NCBI RefSeq assembly: GCF_006874585.1
Contig: NZ_CP029766.1
Location: 1-64,000 of the forward strand
DNA: 64,000 bases
Direction: 5' to 3'
DNA from: Sphingomonas sp. IC081
GTDB taxonomy: Bacteria > Pseudomonadota > Alphaproteobacteria > Sphingomonadales > Sphingomonadaceae
The notes below the pieces were generated by a model. That model did no database searches. It saw only the letters and a program-made list of their open reading frames with translations, and had not been told where the DNA came from. Positions 33,701 to 41,702 of the stretch are shown here, one piece after another (the stretch's first letter is position 1; each line of letters opens with the position of its first letter). The position numbers and the translations under genes were made by a program.

Positions 33701-34938
33701 CCTGGACGGGGCATTACAATTTCGATCGCGGATATACGCCCAACGGGCTCAATCAATATACCGCCTCAGGAGCGGTCGCGCTGGGCTATGATGCGCGGGG
33801 CAATCTCACCAGCTCGGGCAGCACGACTTACACCTACAGCAAGCTCAATGAACTTACCGCTTCGGCGGGTGCGACCCTCTATTACGACGGCCTCAGCCGT
33901 CTGGTGGAGTACGACGCCCCCACCTCCACGCGCTTCTATTACTCCGGTTCCCAGATCGCTGCTGAAGTGGCCAATCCGTCGGGAACGATTTTGCGGCGCT
34001 ATGTGCCGGGCCCGGGCACTGATGAACCGGTCGTGTGGTACGAAGGCTCAGGCACGACCGATCGCCGCTGGTTGCATGCCGATGAGCGTGGCTCGGTCAT
34101 CGCCGTGACCGATTCGGCGGGGGCTGCGATCAGGCTCAACGCCTACGACGAATACGGTATCCCGCAGTCCACCAATCTCGGGCGCTTCCAGTATACCGGG
34201 CAGGTCTGGCTAGGGGAAATCGGCCTCGCCTATTATAAGGCACGCATGTACTCGCCCACCCTAGGCAGATTCATGCAGACCGATCCCATTGGTTACGCAG
34301 ATGGCATGAACTGGTATAATTACGTCAGCGGAGATCCAATTAATAGTAGGGATCCATCTGGATTATCTGACATTATTGTGGAGGGAATTCGGTGGCCATA
34401 CCAATTTTTGGATGAAAATAGAATAAAGGATATTTTAGATACTCTATTTAGGGATGGAGGACGGAATACCGAAGGTGGAAATCCGGGGGAAATACTTGTT
34501 ACCGCGCCGCGCCCAAAGAAAAATACACAAAAAGATATGCCGCAAAGTGGAAAGCGGAGTGGGCGGAAGACATGCGATGGTGTGCCCGGCTTCGCGCAAT
34601 TTGAAACGGCGGCGCAAATCGCCATCTCGGCAAATCCTGTAAATAGTTATACGCCGGCTTGGCTCAGAGGGATATTTATCCATTCCGCTTTTAGTGCGAC
34701 CGTTAGAAATTTCAGCAGCACAAGCGTGAATGTGTCGTATAAGGATGGCGGTGTAGCTGGTTGGCTTGATCTCGGGTCTGTTAGACCCGATGCAGTTTAC
34801 GGTGATGTAAATTCACCTAATTTTATTATTGAGCTAAAAACAGGGAACGCCAGACTCGAAAATCCACAACTTTCTAATTATTACAACAACTTGCCGACCA
34901 ATACCAAAATTTGTGAAATATTCGAGAACGGGGGCTAG
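30724..34938 (+). CDS. RHS-repeat protein with a PD-(D/E)xK-like C-terminal toxin domain
   Basis: A protein of about 1404 residues from ATG 30724 (CGGGGGT precedes it). An N-terminal signal-like segment ends near HFAMAQ. Many YD repeats (for example YEYDGFDRLVKTRFP, YTYDLAGRVLTT) form the RHS shell, closing with the conserved core YYKARMYSPTLGRFMQTDP and DPSGL near residue 1210. The variable last 190 residues are AT-rich and contain RPDAVYG (Asp1356) and IIELKTG (Glu1370, Lys1372), the pattern of PD-(D/E)xK nucleases. The architecture is that of a polymorphic toxin that cuts nucleic acid. The gene directly after it is likely its immunity gene. The position behind virB11 suggests, but does not prove, delivery or display linked to this T4SS. 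Confidence 0.85.
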   Translation: MLRLEHRGWRRSQAVRIGLVCGTLLSGGLPHFAMAQVAGQAAPPPLTSSIDENGVDVMRGTFVASLPALSIGGDQGLVYQRDTRGVTNVVSTIEQVNGEYVVTLDGRSDNFVPSSGSYVSKTGNGATLTISGGTYTYTSRDGVVATFISNSGYVYPFYEGELARLSTLTYPDGSRKFFAFKISTICGGGYDGNVCNSSLSYVARLMSVKDSNGNQLKLSYAFTESTAKKLSSENYDEWSRVTKVTALNNSVDYCDPTAASCTFSTTWPSLTLGADGSVTDAAGQVTTYGSGITGPGNFHLSLTSANGKVSSVSVNGVTTNYAYSDSGNVRTTISTDALGNKRTYTIDLTNYLLMSVKDASESTTSYEYDSFFRVTKMTYPEGNYVLYSYDGRGNVLETRLVAKAGSGLADIVTTAGFAASCTNAKTCNKPIWTKDPNGNQTDYTYDATHGGLATITRPAAEASADRQTTTNSYSTYQGYYKDSTGAIVASNYPTYKLVSQSTCLTQSACAGSINEQKTAISYGLQSQGIANNLLPVSVSAASGDGSLSATQMMSYDSIGNLLTVDGPLSGAADTVRYRYDALRRIVGVIAADPDGSGPLKSRAERITYNADGQTSLVEQGTVNSQSDGDWASFSPSQQLSSTYDSNTRKTSDRLTDGGATFAVTQYGYDSLGRPDCTTVRMNSATWNALPASACSLQAVGAAGPDRVTRASYDAVGRVTKVTSAYGTLAQSDDVQYGYTSNGQVSYVKDANLNRTTYEYDGFDRLVKTRFPVATKGVDTSSASDFTAFTYGDNVHVTQVRLRDGDSSTIGYVYDNLGRVKSVTPSGESAISYTYDLAGRVLTTQRGTLLLSNTWDALGRLTSEAQPFGSMTYQYNAAGNVTRRTWADGFYVTYDYDNIGQVTAIRENGATSGVGVLATYSYDSLGRRTGVSFGNGTSRSYAFDAAGRLSGLKIDAAGTTNDIVIGAVGGVGTAIGYNPASQITSVARNNDAYAWTGHYNFDRGYTPNGLNQYTASGAVALGYDARGNLTSSGSTTYTYSKLNELTASAGATLYYDGLSRLVEYDAPTSTRFYYSGSQIAAEVANPSGTILRRYVPGPGTDEPVVWYEGSGTTDRRWLHADERGSVIAVTDSAGAAIRLNAYDEYGIPQSTNLGRFQYTGQVWLGEIGLAYYKARMYSPTLGRFMQTDPIGYADGMNWYNYVSGDPINSRDPSGLSDIIVEGIRWPYQFLDENRIKDILDTLFRDGGRNTEGGNPGEILVTAPRPKKNTQKDMPQSGKRSGRKTCDGVPGFAQFETAAQIAISANPVNSYTPAWLRGIFIHSAFSATVRNFSSTSVNVSYKDGGVAGWLDLGSVRPDAVYGDVNSPNFIIELKTGNARLENPQLSNYYNNLPTNTKICEIFENGG

Positions 34939-34944
34939 TGCGTT

Positions 34945-35586
34945 ATGGCGACTGGTCTCGGGGAAAATTTGCGGAATCTCGCTCATGATGCGGTCGGCTC
35001 CGCCAAAAAGCGAAGGCATATTTCCAAGTGCCTTAAAGGGCACGGACTAATATCTTTAGGAAAAGGTTCCTGGCTCGGTTTTAGAAATAGAGATATTGTA
35101 TCAGGGCTCCTCATCGAAGGGTCGCCGTTGGACACCTATATATCTACATTTTTGCTGCCAGCATTTGATAGGCAGAAATTTGTTAGTTGGAGCCTAGGTG
35201 AAAGGGTTGTCCATTGTTCCATCGATAAGGATAGCGTGGATGAATGCGAGATAGCTCTGGCATCATACGTAAAAAAGTTTGGGAGCATCCAGTCGGCTGT
35301 TAATCTTATTGGCTATTTGGACGCTAACGACATTAAAGGTGGATACCCGATATGGAGCAGATATATTTGCTATCTACGGGTATCTAATTTTGAAGCGGCG
35401 ATATCGTATTTAGATGATGAGAAAATCGCTCAACTTCATCCGGTGCAATTGGGAAAATATGACGAAATAAGGGCATTTGTGGCCGCTCGTGATGAAAGTG
35501 GCATTCGTCAAGTCTTTGGTGCCTGGAGTGAGGCTTCTCAGGAAATTTTTGGACCGCTTGATCAGGCGTTTAGTGCGTTTGGATGA
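34945..35586 (+). CDS. Candidate immunity protein for the RHS toxin
   Basis: A protein of 213 residues, 6 bases after the RHS stop codon and as AT-rich as the toxin end, unlike the GC-rich genes around. No signal peptide or membrane segment, so it would be cytoplasmic, as needed to neutralise a nuclease. I see no recognised family; the sequence looks globular and helical (ECEIALASYVKKFGSIQSAV, LHPVQLGKYDEIRAFVAARD). The assignment rests on position and base composition alone. Confidence 0.6.
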   Translation: MATGLGENLRNLAHDAVGSAKKRRHISKCLKGHGLISLGKGSWLGFRNRDIVSGLLIEGSPLDTYISTFLLPAFDRQKFVSWSLGERVVHCSIDKDSVDECEIALASYVKKFGSIQSAVNLIGYLDANDIKGGYPIWSRYICYLRVSNFEAAISYLDDEKIAQLHPVQLGKYDEIRAFVAARDESGIRQVFGAWSEASQEIFGPLDQAFSAFG

Positions 35587-35882
35587 AGCCCATATCCCGT
35601 CCCATGATCTCGTCGATAGCCCCAACCTAGGCGCCATCGCGCATGCCGAGGGCCTCGGCGAGCTTGGCGCGGCTGTCGTGTAGAGCGCGACATAGACCAT
35701 GCCCTGCTGATGGCGACATCGCTCGTGAAAATCTCGCGGAGCGGTGCCCCGCAGGAACCTGGAACCGGGGCCGTATCGGCGGGTAGCTGGTCGGCCGCGA
35801 TCGAGCCGGGAAATGCAGTATAGAGCTACACACCTAACGCACGACCGTGCAGGTGATTATCGTTCCAGAGCAACGGGTGATC
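35587..35882. other. Intergenic debris after the immunity candidate
   Basis: Base composition returns to GC-rich. No intact gene is seen. A minus-strand stretch around 35600-35690 (LHDSRAKLAEALGMRDGA) may be the remnant of a lost gene. The block separates the toxin genes from IS3-family sequence starting near 35883. Confidence 0.35.
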
Positions 35883-36001
35883 TGATCCCGGAAAACTGGA
35901 TCGCTTTGAGTTAGAGTTTTTCGCCGTAAACTCCCCTGGCTGGGAGGAGCGAAGGACGATGAAGGCATCGAGATTCTCAGACGCGCAGAAGGCGTTCATT
36001 C
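35883..36001 (+). pseudogene. IS3-family remnant, left end and start of orfA
   Basis: Sequence beginning TGATCCCGGAAAACTGGATC looks like an IS3-family left end. The orfA start codon is at 35959 with GGAGGAG before it, and reads MKASRFSDAQKAFI up to the IS66 insertion. It continues in frame at 39134 (LKQGAEGIPVADICRRAG) once the insertion and one GTTCATTC copy are removed. Confidence 0.75.
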
Positions 36002-36037
36002 GTTAGCGATGCGAGAACCCCACGTTGACGCTGCTGG

Positions 36038-36649
36038 TTATCGGATTTCGATGTTTCGGGCGCCGCCGATGCTGACGTGAAGCATCTCGACCAGCTCTGG
36101 AACGACCTTCCAGGATTGAGCCATGATCTCGCCGGCCTGGCCGCGTAGTGCATTCTGGCGTTGATCCTCAGGCATCATGGTCGTGCAATGGCCGAGGATG
36201 GCGGTCAGTGGGTGGCCGATTTCCGGACTGGATATGTGCGGCTTCCAGTCGTCGATGCTGAGCCGCATGCCGAGGTAGAAGCCATTGGCGAAGTCCTCCA
36301 GGAGAACTTCGCCGGCGTCCGTGCGCATGTAGATGGGAGCATAGCGCTTCGGGCCACCGGACAGGGTCGCACCAATCTGGCTATACCGCTGGAAGATCGT
36401 GTTGCGCACGGCCTCCTCGATACTGCCATCCGGCGCCCAGGCGATGCCGTCTCCGACTATAGGACGTAGCCAGTCTTCGGGAGGAATGAACTGGGGCGAG
36501 ACGACAAGCGCGGCGAGATAGCCGTCGATCATTGATACTCCCGGCATCGGATGCTCGCGAGTGGCCAGCCATTCCTCAAGCTTGTCATGGGTGAGGACGC
36601 GCGCTTTTCTGGGCTTCTTTGGGCGCTTGAAGCGACTGGTGCTGCTCAT
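36038..36649 (-). CDS. UPF0149 (YecA/YgfB-like) protein, IS66 passenger
   Basis: A protein of 203 residues. MIDGYLAALVVSPQFIPPEDW is the typical UPF0149 opening ('DGFLAAL'), and FANGFYLGM corresponds to the second conserved block. The start codon overlaps the tnpC stop by 4 bases (ATGA), so it is translationally coupled to the transposase. The C-terminal SEC-C zinc motif seen in some members is absent. A second, different member of this family lies at 40878-41486. Its role in an insertion sequence is not known. Confidence 0.75.
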   Translation of the reverse strand: MSSTSRFKRPKKPRKARVLTHDKLEEWLATREHPMPGVSMIDGYLAALVVSPQFIPPEDWLRPIVGDGIAWAPDGSIEEAVRNTIFQRYSQIGATLSGGPKRYAPIYMRTDAGEVLLEDFANGFYLGMRLSIDDWKPHISSPEIGHPLTAILGHCTTMMPEDQRQNALRGQAGEIMAQSWKVVPELVEMLHVSIGGARNIEIR

Positions 36650-38196
36650 GCGGCCAGTCGCATAGCGGTCGGTTCAGCGGCGCGCCAGTTCCATGCCAGG
36701 AGTTGGTCGAGACCATTGTTGAGGACTTCGCCCGAGACCATCCGGGCCAGCACATCGCTCAGCCAGGTGTAGGGATCGAGCCCGTTCAGTTTTGCTGTCT
36801 GAAGCAGGGAAGCGAGCACCGCCCAGGTATGGGCACCACCTTCGTTGCCGGCGAACAGGCTATTGCGGCGTCCGATTGCAATCGGGCGCATCTGCCTCTC
36901 GATCATGTTGTTATCGACCTCGACGCGGCCATCTTCGAGGAACAGGTTGAGGCCGCGCCAATGGCCTTGAGCATAGCGGATGTGCCCTGCCAGATCCGAG
37001 ACCTGCGAGACGCGCGGCAGGGTATCGTCGAGCAGCGCCTTGAGCTCCTCCATGATCGGCCTGGACTTCTCCTGCCGAGTGAGCAGCCGGTGCTCGGCAC
37101 TGGTGCCGCGGATTTCCGCCTCGATCCGATAGATACGACTGAGCAGAGTGATGACCTGCGCGGTGATCGGCGACCGGGTGCTTTTATGCAGATCCACGAA
37201 GCGTCGCCGCAGATGCGCGAGGCAGAACGCGAGGCGGATCTCTCCGGACAACCCGTCCGGGCTCTCGAAGGCCTTATAGGCACGATAGCCATCGACCTGG
37301 AGCACGCCCTGATAGCGGCCAAGCTGCTCGGATATCGTGCGATGGCTTCGGGAACGGGCATGGACATAGCACACCGCCGGTGGTGCCGGGCCATTCCAGG
37401 GGCGATCATCGGTTCCATGGGCCCAGAACTGGTCGATGCGGACTTTGCCGTTGCCGCCTCCAATCACGGGCATCCGGGTTTCGTCGACGTGGATGCGGGG
37501 GTGACTGTGGATTGCCCGCAGTTGCAGATCGTAAAGGCCTTCGAGCCACCAGGCCGCGCATTTCAGCCAGCGCGTCAGCGTCGATCGATCAATCTGCAGG
37601 CCATGCCCTGCCAGCATCTGGGCCTGGCGATAAACTGGAAGATACCATGCGAAGCGCTGTGTCACGATCCAGGCGATCAGCGAGGTTGTCGCCATCCCGC
37701 CTTCGATCATCCTGCGTGGCGCCGGCGCCTGGACGATGCTGCTCTCGCAGGTCCGGCAAGCGTACTTGGGGCGGACGGTGGCGATCACGCGCAAGATGGC
37801 TGGCACGATGTCGAGCGCCTCGCTCACGTCCTCGCCGATCTTGTGCATGCTGCCCTGACAGCAGGCGCACTGCGTGCTTTCAGGTTCGATGACGTGCATG
37901 ATCCGGGGCAGATGTTTGGGCAGAGCGCCGATGTTGCGCCTGGCACGAGGCCTTGCCCCCTTGGCCATCGGATCGTCGTTGGCTGCTGGCGCCATGTGAA
38001 CGGCGCTCAGGTCCCCCAGATCGAGGCTGCCTTGCCCGTCGAGAACGATACGCGCCTTTTCGGAGCGCGAGCCGAACAGCATGGTCTTGTAGGTCTTCAA
38101 CAACCTGGAGGCCGCCTCGAGTTCGGCCTCCAGTTCCGCCACCCGGCGGGTCATCGCATCAAGTGCGTCAGCCTGATTTTCCGTGGGGCGGGTCAC
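36646..38196 (-). CDS. tnpC: IS66-family transposase TnpC
   Basis: A protein of 516 residues: N-terminal leucine-zipper-like coil (RVAELEAELEAASRLLKTYK), zinc-finger pairs (ACCQGSMHKIGED, YACRTCESS), then the DDE core with IHVDETRMPV, LQVDGYRAYKAF and VEVDNNMIERQMRPIAIGRR. Intact length for the family. Confidence 0.95.
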   Translation of the reverse strand: MTRPTENQADALDAMTRRVAELEAELEAASRLLKTYKTMLFGSRSEKARIVLDGQGSLDLGDLSAVHMAPAANDDPMAKGARPRARRNIGALPKHLPRIMHVIEPESTQCACCQGSMHKIGEDVSEALDIVPAILRVIATVRPKYACRTCESSIVQAPAPRRMIEGGMATTSLIAWIVTQRFAWYLPVYRQAQMLAGHGLQIDRSTLTRWLKCAAWWLEGLYDLQLRAIHSHPRIHVDETRMPVIGGGNGKVRIDQFWAHGTDDRPWNGPAPPAVCYVHARSRSHRTISEQLGRYQGVLQVDGYRAYKAFESPDGLSGEIRLAFCLAHLRRRFVDLHKSTRSPITAQVITLLSRIYRIEAEIRGTSAEHRLLTRQEKSRPIMEELKALLDDTLPRVSQVSDLAGHIRYAQGHWRGLNLFLEDGRVEVDNNMIERQMRPIAIGRRNSLFAGNEGGAHTWAVLASLLQTAKLNGLDPYTWLSDVLARMVSGEVLNNGLDQLLAWNWRAAEPTAMRLAA

Positions 38197-38247
38197 CCGA
38201 TTTTGTTAGCACACAATTGCGCCAAAACCGAGAAAAACCGCCACTTC

Positions 38248-38601
38248 TCACCCCGCCACCTCGGGCTTTCTTATCGGGTTTTCCTCAAGGCGACGCCAGT
38301 CCATTCCCCCCAGCAGCAGCGTCATCTGCGCCGCGGTCAGCTTGATCACCCCGCCTGTCACGGGGGGCCAGAAGAACTTCCCAGCCTCCAGCCACTTTGT
38401 CACCATAATGGTGCCGGAACCGTCAAAGTGCAGGAGCTTCAAACGGTCCATCCGCTTCGATCGGAACACGAAGACATCATTGGAATAGGGATCTCGGCCC
38501 AACTCATTGGCCACCAGCGAGGCGAGCCTGTTGATACCGGCCCTGAAGTCGATCGGACCCGACACCAGCACGACCTTCAGATCGCTGCGCCCGCCGATCA
38601 T
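38248..38601 (-). CDS. tnpB: IS66-family accessory protein TnpB
   Basis: About 117 residues from ATG 38601, overlapping the tnpA stop by 4 bases. VLVSGPIDFRAGINRLASLV and DVFVFRSKRMDRLKLL-like motifs are diagnostic of IS66 ORF2. Required with TnpA for transposition in IS66 elements; its biochemical role is uncertain. Confidence 0.93.
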   Translation of the reverse strand: MIGGRSDLKVVLVSGPIDFRAGINRLASLVANELGRDPYSNDVFVFRSKRMDRLKLLHFDGSGTIMVTKWLEAGKFFWPPVTGGVIKLTAAQMTLLLGGMDWRRLEENPIRKPEVAG

Positions 38602-39041
38602 CGCTGACGCAGCGCCTCGCACACAACCCTCAGGACGCCCGCGTCCACCGCGCCGCGCACCACGACGTGAGCGCCGTCGAACCCAATCTCGAGGCTGCCA
38701 TCTGGAGCCCGCGTGCCATCGTCGACTTCCAGCGGCACAAACGAGATCGGCTCCATCGCCGCCCGGTCGCGCACCGTTCGCCGCCAGTAATGGAGCAAGC
38801 CCGGGCTCATGCCATGGCGCCGCGCCACCGCGCTGATGTTGGCGCCCGGCTCAAAGCTTTCTGCGGTGATCCGCGCCTTCTCGTGTGCATCCCACCGTCG
38901 GTTGCGCTTCTGCGGGCCGAGGATTGTCGCTTCGCCTACATCCGACTTCGCACTATGCGGCACACCGTTCCAATCCGTATTCGCACACTGTGCCGCACTG
39001 TTTAAATCGCCGTTCAAACCGCTGATGTCATCGTCGAGCAT
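38598..39041 (-). CDS. tnpA: IS66-family accessory protein TnpA
   Basis: A protein of 147 residues with a helix-turn-helix region (RRWDAHEKARITAESFEPG and SAVARRHGMSPGLLHYWRR) as in IS66 ORF1. First gene of the IS66 operon, 84 bases inside the right end. Confidence 0.92.
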   Translation of the reverse strand: MLDDDISGLNGDLNSAAQCANTDWNGVPHSAKSDVGEATILGPQKRNRRWDAHEKARITAESFEPGANISAVARRHGMSPGLLHYWRRTVRDRAAMEPISFVPLEVDDGTRAPDGSLEIGFDGAHVVVRGAVDAGVLRVVCEALRQR

Positions 39042-39133
39042 CTTGCCATCTCCGCTGCCATTTCAAAGGCAGGGTCATTGGCTCAGCAATCAGCGCCGTC
39101 TACGTGGGGCGCTCGCATCGCTAACGTTCATTC

Positions 39134-39384
39134 TGAAGCAGGGAGCCGAAGGCATTCCCGTGGCGGACATCTGCCGCAGGGCCGGGATCAGCCAAGCGAC
39201 CTACTTCAACTGGAAGAAGAAATACGACGGCATGCTGCCGCCGGACATGCGCCGGTTGAAGCAGCTCGAGGACGAGAACACGAACCTTGGCAACCGCATC
39301 AGAGTTTGCAACAGAGCCAAAATTAGCGTTGGGCGATTGATGCGCTATAGACGGTTGGAAGCTCTTACTCCCGAGCAAATCTGA
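39134..39384 (+). pseudogene. IS3-family orfA, continued and truncated
   Basis: Continues MKASRFSDAQKAFI with LKQGAEGIPVADICRRAG, ISQATYFNWKKKYDG and RRLKQLEDENTNL, a clear IS3-group orfA helix-turn-helix and leucine zipper. After about 39290 the match ends and unrelated codons run to a TGA at 39382-39384. No orfB is present, so the element was already deleted when IS66 jumped in or was cut afterwards. Confidence 0.75.
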
Positions 39385-39406
39385 TGGAAGGCTGCGGTCA
39401 CGACGT

Positions 39407-39658
39407 ATGGCGCAATATCTGAACGTGGACGAGGCAGCTTCAGAATTGGCGACCCACCTTGCCGCGAACGTCAAAGAGCGGCGTGCTGCGCTTAAAATGA
39501 CCCAGGTGGAGCTTTCCATCCGGTCCGGTGTCGCCACCTCGCATCTGTCTTTCATTGAGCGCGCCAAAGCCAATCCGACGCTGGAAGTCGTCGAACAGCT
39601 TGCCAAGGGCCTCGGGTGCTCTGCGATCGATCTTCTGACGGTGCAGCCAGCTTCCTGA
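39407..39658 (+). CDS. XRE-family transcriptional regulator
   Basis: A protein of 83 residues. A classic Cro/CI helix-turn-helix spans residues 20-75 (ERRAALKMTQVELSIRSGV, LSFIERAKANPTLEVVEQLA). No dimerisation domain beyond it. Small repressors of this type often control plasmid transfer or toxin genes. It is the first of four plus-strand genes running toward the transfer locus, with gaps of 108 and 42 bases to the next two. Confidence 0.82.
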   Translation: MAQYLNVDEAASELATHLAANVKERRAALKMTQVELSIRSGVATSHLSFIERAKANPTLEVVEQLAKGLGCSAIDLLTVQPAS

Positions 39659-39766
39659 AATCCCTTCAATTTATAAACCATGCGATCCATCGCATACCAC
39701 GCACGGCGCATACTCTTGGCGCTACCCTGATGCGGTGAATGGACTACGGTTCACGGCATAGACGCC

Positions 39767-40324
39767 ATGAACCAACCATGCCGCCTTTGGGACGCACACG
39801 CGGACACTGCCAGTGAAATGCTGGAAAGCCTGACCGACAAGCAGGTCGAGGTGCTCGAGCAGTTGTGCCTGCACAAAACCAGCAAGGAAATCGCCAACGA
39901 ACTGGGCATCTCCCGGCACACCGTGGATCAGCGCGTCTCGAGCGTTCGCACAAAATGGAATCTTCCCACCCGCCAAGAGGTCGTGCGCCTCTACCGGGAA
40001 TTGCGGGAAACCGCAGAAAACCGCAACGATTCCATATACGAACCATTGATATATGAACCGTCGCAGGTTGGCATCGAGGCTGGGGCCGATGATCCTGAGC
40101 GCAAGAACCGGACGACCTCCATGGTCGAGGATCTCGCGCCTGCCGCCCTGGCGACGCCTGGCCTATTCCAGGCCAACGCCCAGGGCATGACGCTCGTCGA
40201 TCGCCTCGATCTCCACTTCGGTCCGTCCGGTCGGTTCGTGGCTGTCATTGGACTGGCGTTCATGATGGCTCTCACGCTGGCTCTGGTCCTGGTGATTGCG
40301 GATGCTCTGGAGAGACTGTTGTAA
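39767..40324 (+). CDS. LuxR-type HTH regulator with a C-terminal membrane anchor
   Basis: A protein of 185 residues. GerE-type helix-turn-helix at residues 20-78 (SLTDKQVEVLEQLCLHKTSK, EIANELGISRHTVDQRV), a charged linker, then one hydrophobic helix at residues 155-180 (VAVIGLAFMMALTLALVLVI). The DNA-binding domain is N-terminal and the protein is probably anchored in the inner membrane. It may sense something with the membrane protein encoded next. Confidence 0.78.
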   Translation: MNQPCRLWDAHADTASEMLESLTDKQVEVLEQLCLHKTSKEIANELGISRHTVDQRVSSVRTKWNLPTRQEVVRLYRELRETAENRNDSIYEPLIYEPSQVGIEAGADDPERKNRTTSMVEDLAPAALATPGLFQANAQGMTLVDRLDLHFGPSGRFVAVIGLAFMMALTLALVLVIADALERLL

Positions 40325-40366
40325 TTCACGCCTGATCGCGGCCGCCCTTGCGGATGGATCATCGCA

Positions 40367-40849
40367 ATGGGCGTAATGCAAATCCTCTACTTCGGTTTTC
40401 TCGCGACAATCTTCGTCGCGATTGGTCTTAGCCTCTGGAAGGGCGGAGACCCCGAACGCGCCGGCGCGGGCGTCCTGCTCGTCATGTTCATGATGACCTG
40501 GTTCGAAGGCGCCCTCATCCAGACAGTGGGCCTGTCGCAAGAGGCGATACGCACAATCTCGGTTGCCGAAGATCTCGTCGGGCTGGCCGGTTTCGGGCTG
40601 ATCGCCGCGCGGGCCCGGCGCATGTGGCCGATCGTCTGCACGGCCATGGAATTGCTCTCGGTGCTGACCCACCTCGTCCATTACCTGGGCATGGTGAACC
40701 GCCCGATCGTCGTGGTCTTCATGAGCCAGACGCCGACCTTCACCGCCACGGTCAGCCTGATCGTGGGCACCATCATTCACATACGGCGCTCCCAGCGCTT
40801 CGGCCCTGAACGCGACTGGCAAGATTTCAGGAACCTTCCCTCAGGCTGA
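40367..40849 (+). CDS. Membrane protein downstream of the LuxR-type regulator
   Basis: A protein of 160 residues with about five hydrophobic segments (MQILYFGFLATIFVAIGLSL, GAGVLLVMFMMTWFEGALI, ICTAMELLSVLTHLVHYLG, VSLIVGTIIHI). No family recognised. It lies 42 bases after the membrane-anchored regulator in the same direction, so the two may form a sensing pair. Confidence 0.6.
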   Translation: MGVMQILYFGFLATIFVAIGLSLWKGGDPERAGAGVLLVMFMMTWFEGALIQTVGLSQEAIRTISVAEDLVGLAGFGLIAARARRMWPIVCTAMELLSVLTHLVHYLGMVNRPIVVVFMSQTPTFTATVSLIVGTIIHIRRSQRFGPERDWQDFRNLPSG

Positions 40850-40877
40850 CTCTCCCCCCAAATCGCAAGGAAGCGCC

Positions 40878-41486
40878 ATGGATTTTCCAAGCTACCGCCA
40901 GTGGCAGGCCCAAGTGCCTGGCACACGTCCCGATCTCCATCTGGCCGATGGATTTCTAGCGGGGGCTCTCGTTTCGCTCGAGCCCATGCCGGACAACCAT
41001 TGGCTCGATGCCATCATGGGACCCGTTTCGGAGCAGGCTGTGTCGCGGGACCTCGTTGAAACACGGGCGCGCAAGGAACTGCTAGCACGCCTTGACCAGG
41101 CCCGTGTGCAAATGGCGGCTAGCAACCCGCACTATGTGCCGATCCTTGCCGTGACGGCTGATGGTGAATTTGACCTTACCGCCTGGAGCAGCGGCTTCTA
41201 CGAAGCGATCGCCGACGATCTCGACATGTGGCAATATCTCTTGGCCGGTCAGCGCGAAGGCGGTCTGCTTGCGCTTCTGGGAAGCCATGCCGTCGGCGAG
41301 ATGGGCGAGGCTGCACGCAGCTACATCGCCAGCCACCCGGAGGCGCAGGCCCTTTGCGAAGTCGCGGACCGCTCATGGGAAGTGCTCTCACGCTTGCTTC
41401 CCATGATGTACGAGAAGCGCCGCCAAATCGTTGAAGGCGCCACGCCCGCCTCGGCCAGACCTGCCTCTCGCCGCACAGGCAGTTGA
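40878..41486 (+). CDS. UPF0149 (YecA/YgfB-like) protein
   Basis: A protein of 202 residues beginning MDFPSYRQWQAQ, with LADGFLAGALVSLEPMP and LTAWSSGFYEAIADDLDMW, which match the two conserved blocks of the UPF0149 family. Same family as the IS66 passenger at 36038 but clearly different in sequence. AAGGAAG lies upstream of the ATG. Molecular function unknown. Confidence 0.72.
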   Translation: MDFPSYRQWQAQVPGTRPDLHLADGFLAGALVSLEPMPDNHWLDAIMGPVSEQAVSRDLVETRARKELLARLDQARVQMAASNPHYVPILAVTADGEFDLTAWSSGFYEAIADDLDMWQYLLAGQREGGLLALLGSHAVGEMGEAARSYIASHPEAQALCEVADRSWEVLSRLLPMMYEKRRQIVEGATPASARPASRRTGS

Positions 41487-41489
41487 GCG

Positions 41490-41702
41490 ATGTCGGTGTA
41501 TCGAACCCTTTACGTCCGAACGCTCGGTGCGGTCCAGGAGCGCAAGCTGGCGGTGCGTGACCTCGCCTTTGCCAGCGCATTGCCCGAAGCACGCATCGTG
41601 AGCATTCTTGAAGGGCAGGCCCGGGATATCACGCTCACCGAACTCGCAGGCCTGTGCGCCGCGCTCGGGATGCCGCCGGCCGTCCTTCTTCAATCAGCCT
41701 GA
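41490..41702 (+). CDS. Small XRE-like helix-turn-helix protein
   Basis: A protein of 70 residues starting 3 bases after the preceding stop, so probably co-translated. The region VRDLAFASALPEARIVSIL and ITLTELAGLCAALGMPPAVL has the layout of an XRE/Cro domain. Its end overlaps the convergent gene at 41694. Confidence 0.65.
   Translation: MSVYRTLYVRTLGAVQERKLAVRDLAFASALPEARIVSILEGQARDITLTELAGLCAALGMPPAVLLQSA

Larger units (their letters stand above)
36002..39125 (-). mobile_element. IS66-family insertion sequence with a UPF0149-like passenger
   Basis: A 3124-bp element with ends GTTAGCGATGCGAG (left) and the same read inward on the right, continuing through CCCCACGT-GACG. The 8-bp target duplication GTTCATTC is exact (35994-36001 and 39126-39133), as typical for IS66. 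It encodes tnpA, tnpB and tnpC on the minus strand plus a fourth gene overlapping tnpC. Confidence 0.94.

Noticed and set aside
36703..38607. 634-codon plus-strand frame across IS66 tnpC and tnpB
   Set aside because: Antisense shadow of clearly identified IS66 genes.
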